Below, piece by piece: positions 5,774-6,038 of a stretch of 6,038 nucleotides of DNA. This stretch comes from Chloroflexi bacterium UBA6622 (GTDB taxonomy: Bacteria; Chloroflexota; UBA11872). The stretch's first letter is position 1. Each line of letters starts with the position of its first letter. The position numbers were made by a program, and so were the translations under genes. Below the pieces are notes generated by a model. The model did not search any database, was not told the DNA's origin, and was given only the letters and a program-made list of their open reading frames with translations. The stretch covers positions 1 to 6,038 of the forward strand of contig DJHK01000042.1 of assembly GCA_002433065.1 (NCBI GenBank), in the 5' to 3' direction.

Positions 5774-6038
5774 TTGACCAGTCGTCGTAGTGTTTTTTGT
5801 GCTGGTATGAGGTTTGGCGCGGCGTTGGTGGTCGTGGGGATGCTGTCGTCGACCGTGGGCATAGCGCAGGTGTCCTCAGAGCTCGCGGCTGATCGCGTGG
5901 CGGTTGTCCCGTTTGACAATATCAGTGGGAAGACGGAGGACGACTGGTTGGGTGCCGGGATAGCTGAGACCGTAGCCGCTGGTCTGAACAGTGGTTTGAT
6001 TGGGCTGCGTTCGATCACGCGGGCTTCTGAGGCGGGCC
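5774..6038 (+). CDS. Secreted protein with TolB-like/FlgO-like N-terminal domain (3' end outside window)
   Basis: The frame opens at TTG 5774 and stays open to the right edge, giving 88 visible residues. TTG is chosen because AAGGAGG at 5763-5769 lies 4 nt upstream, there is no ATG or GTG in frame before the upstream stop at 5729, and the first in-frame ATG (5807) has no ribosome binding site and would cut off the basic part of the signal peptide. Residues 1-31 form a signal peptide: Arg-rich start, hydrophobic core 'FGAALVVVGML', and likely cleavage after 'VGIA'. Then comes 'RVAVVPFDNISGKTEDDWLG' and 'GIAETVAAGLNS', the characteristic first strand and helix of the TolB-like/FlgO/CsgG-type domain. 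In many bacteria this domain precedes TPR repeats or other sensor/scaffold regions, but what follows here is not visible. The protein is predicted to act in the periplasm. The gene is 143 nt downstream of the aldo/keto reductase on the same strand. Function beyond the domain is unknown. Confidence 0.8.
   Translation, partial: MTSRRSVFCAGMRFGAALVVVGMLSSTVGIAQVSSELAADRVAVVPFDNISGKTEDDWLGAGIAETVAAGLNSGLIGLRSITRASEAG

Noticed and set aside
5722..6018. Minus-strand open frame of 98 codons near the right edge.
   Set aside because: It lies opposite the TTG-started gene whose signal peptide and TolB-like motif are recognisable; it has no recognisable protein features of its own.
1..6038. Mobile element, CRISPR array, tRNA/rRNA or a defence-type gene cluster.
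   Set aside because: No transposase-, integrase- or nuclease-like protein, regularly spaced repeats or recognisable RNA gene was seen on either strand.

Overview
The window is an ordinary-looking stretch of bacterial chromosome of moderately high GC. It holds three complete genes and one partial gene at each edge. A predicted lipoprotein signal on the sulfatase-family gene and a secreted TolB-like protein point to a Gram-negative bacterium. A large sulfatase-family lipoprotein ending in a 'SPEELRRLRSLGYIR' tail, together with a TolB-like N-terminal domain, recalls uncultured Acidobacteriota, Gemmatimonadota or similar environmental lineages. That placement is a family-level impression, not a determination. 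Non-ATG starts with good Shine-Dalgarno sequences recur (GTG for the cytochrome, TTG for the last gene).

Layout. Positions 3-770 (+) hold the C-terminal half of an AlgI/DltB-type MBOAT O-acyltransferase that enters from the left. It converges, with only 19 bp between stop codons, on a minus-strand cytochrome b at 790-1626. The cytochrome resembles the formate dehydrogenase gamma subunit FdnI but carries an extra N-terminal membrane segment. After a 157-bp gap with several inverted repeats comes a large minus-strand gene, 1784-4291. It encodes a probable lipoprotein of the sulfatase/alkaline-phosphatase superfamily in which the formylglycine Cys motif is absent. A 253-bp divergent intergenic region (4292-4544) separates it from a plus-strand aldo/keto reductase (4545-5630). 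A gene starting with TTG at 5774 runs off the right edge; it encodes a signal peptide followed by a TolB-like/FlgO-like N-terminal domain.

How the genes might work together. The MBOAT enzyme and the sulfatase-like lipoprotein both belong to families that modify envelope or extracellular polymers. The cytochrome b is a membrane electron-transfer subunit with no catalytic partner in the window. The aldo/keto reductase is cytosolic and NADPH-linked by family. Nothing in the sequence shows that these genes form one pathway. I see no RNA genes, CRISPR array, insertion sequence or integration site, and no convincing evidence of a new multi-gene system. The most distinctive points are the substituted active site of the sulfatase-like protein, the orphan five-helix cytochrome b, the altered MBOAT signature, and a palindrome placed directly against the candidate promoter of the sulfatase-like gene.
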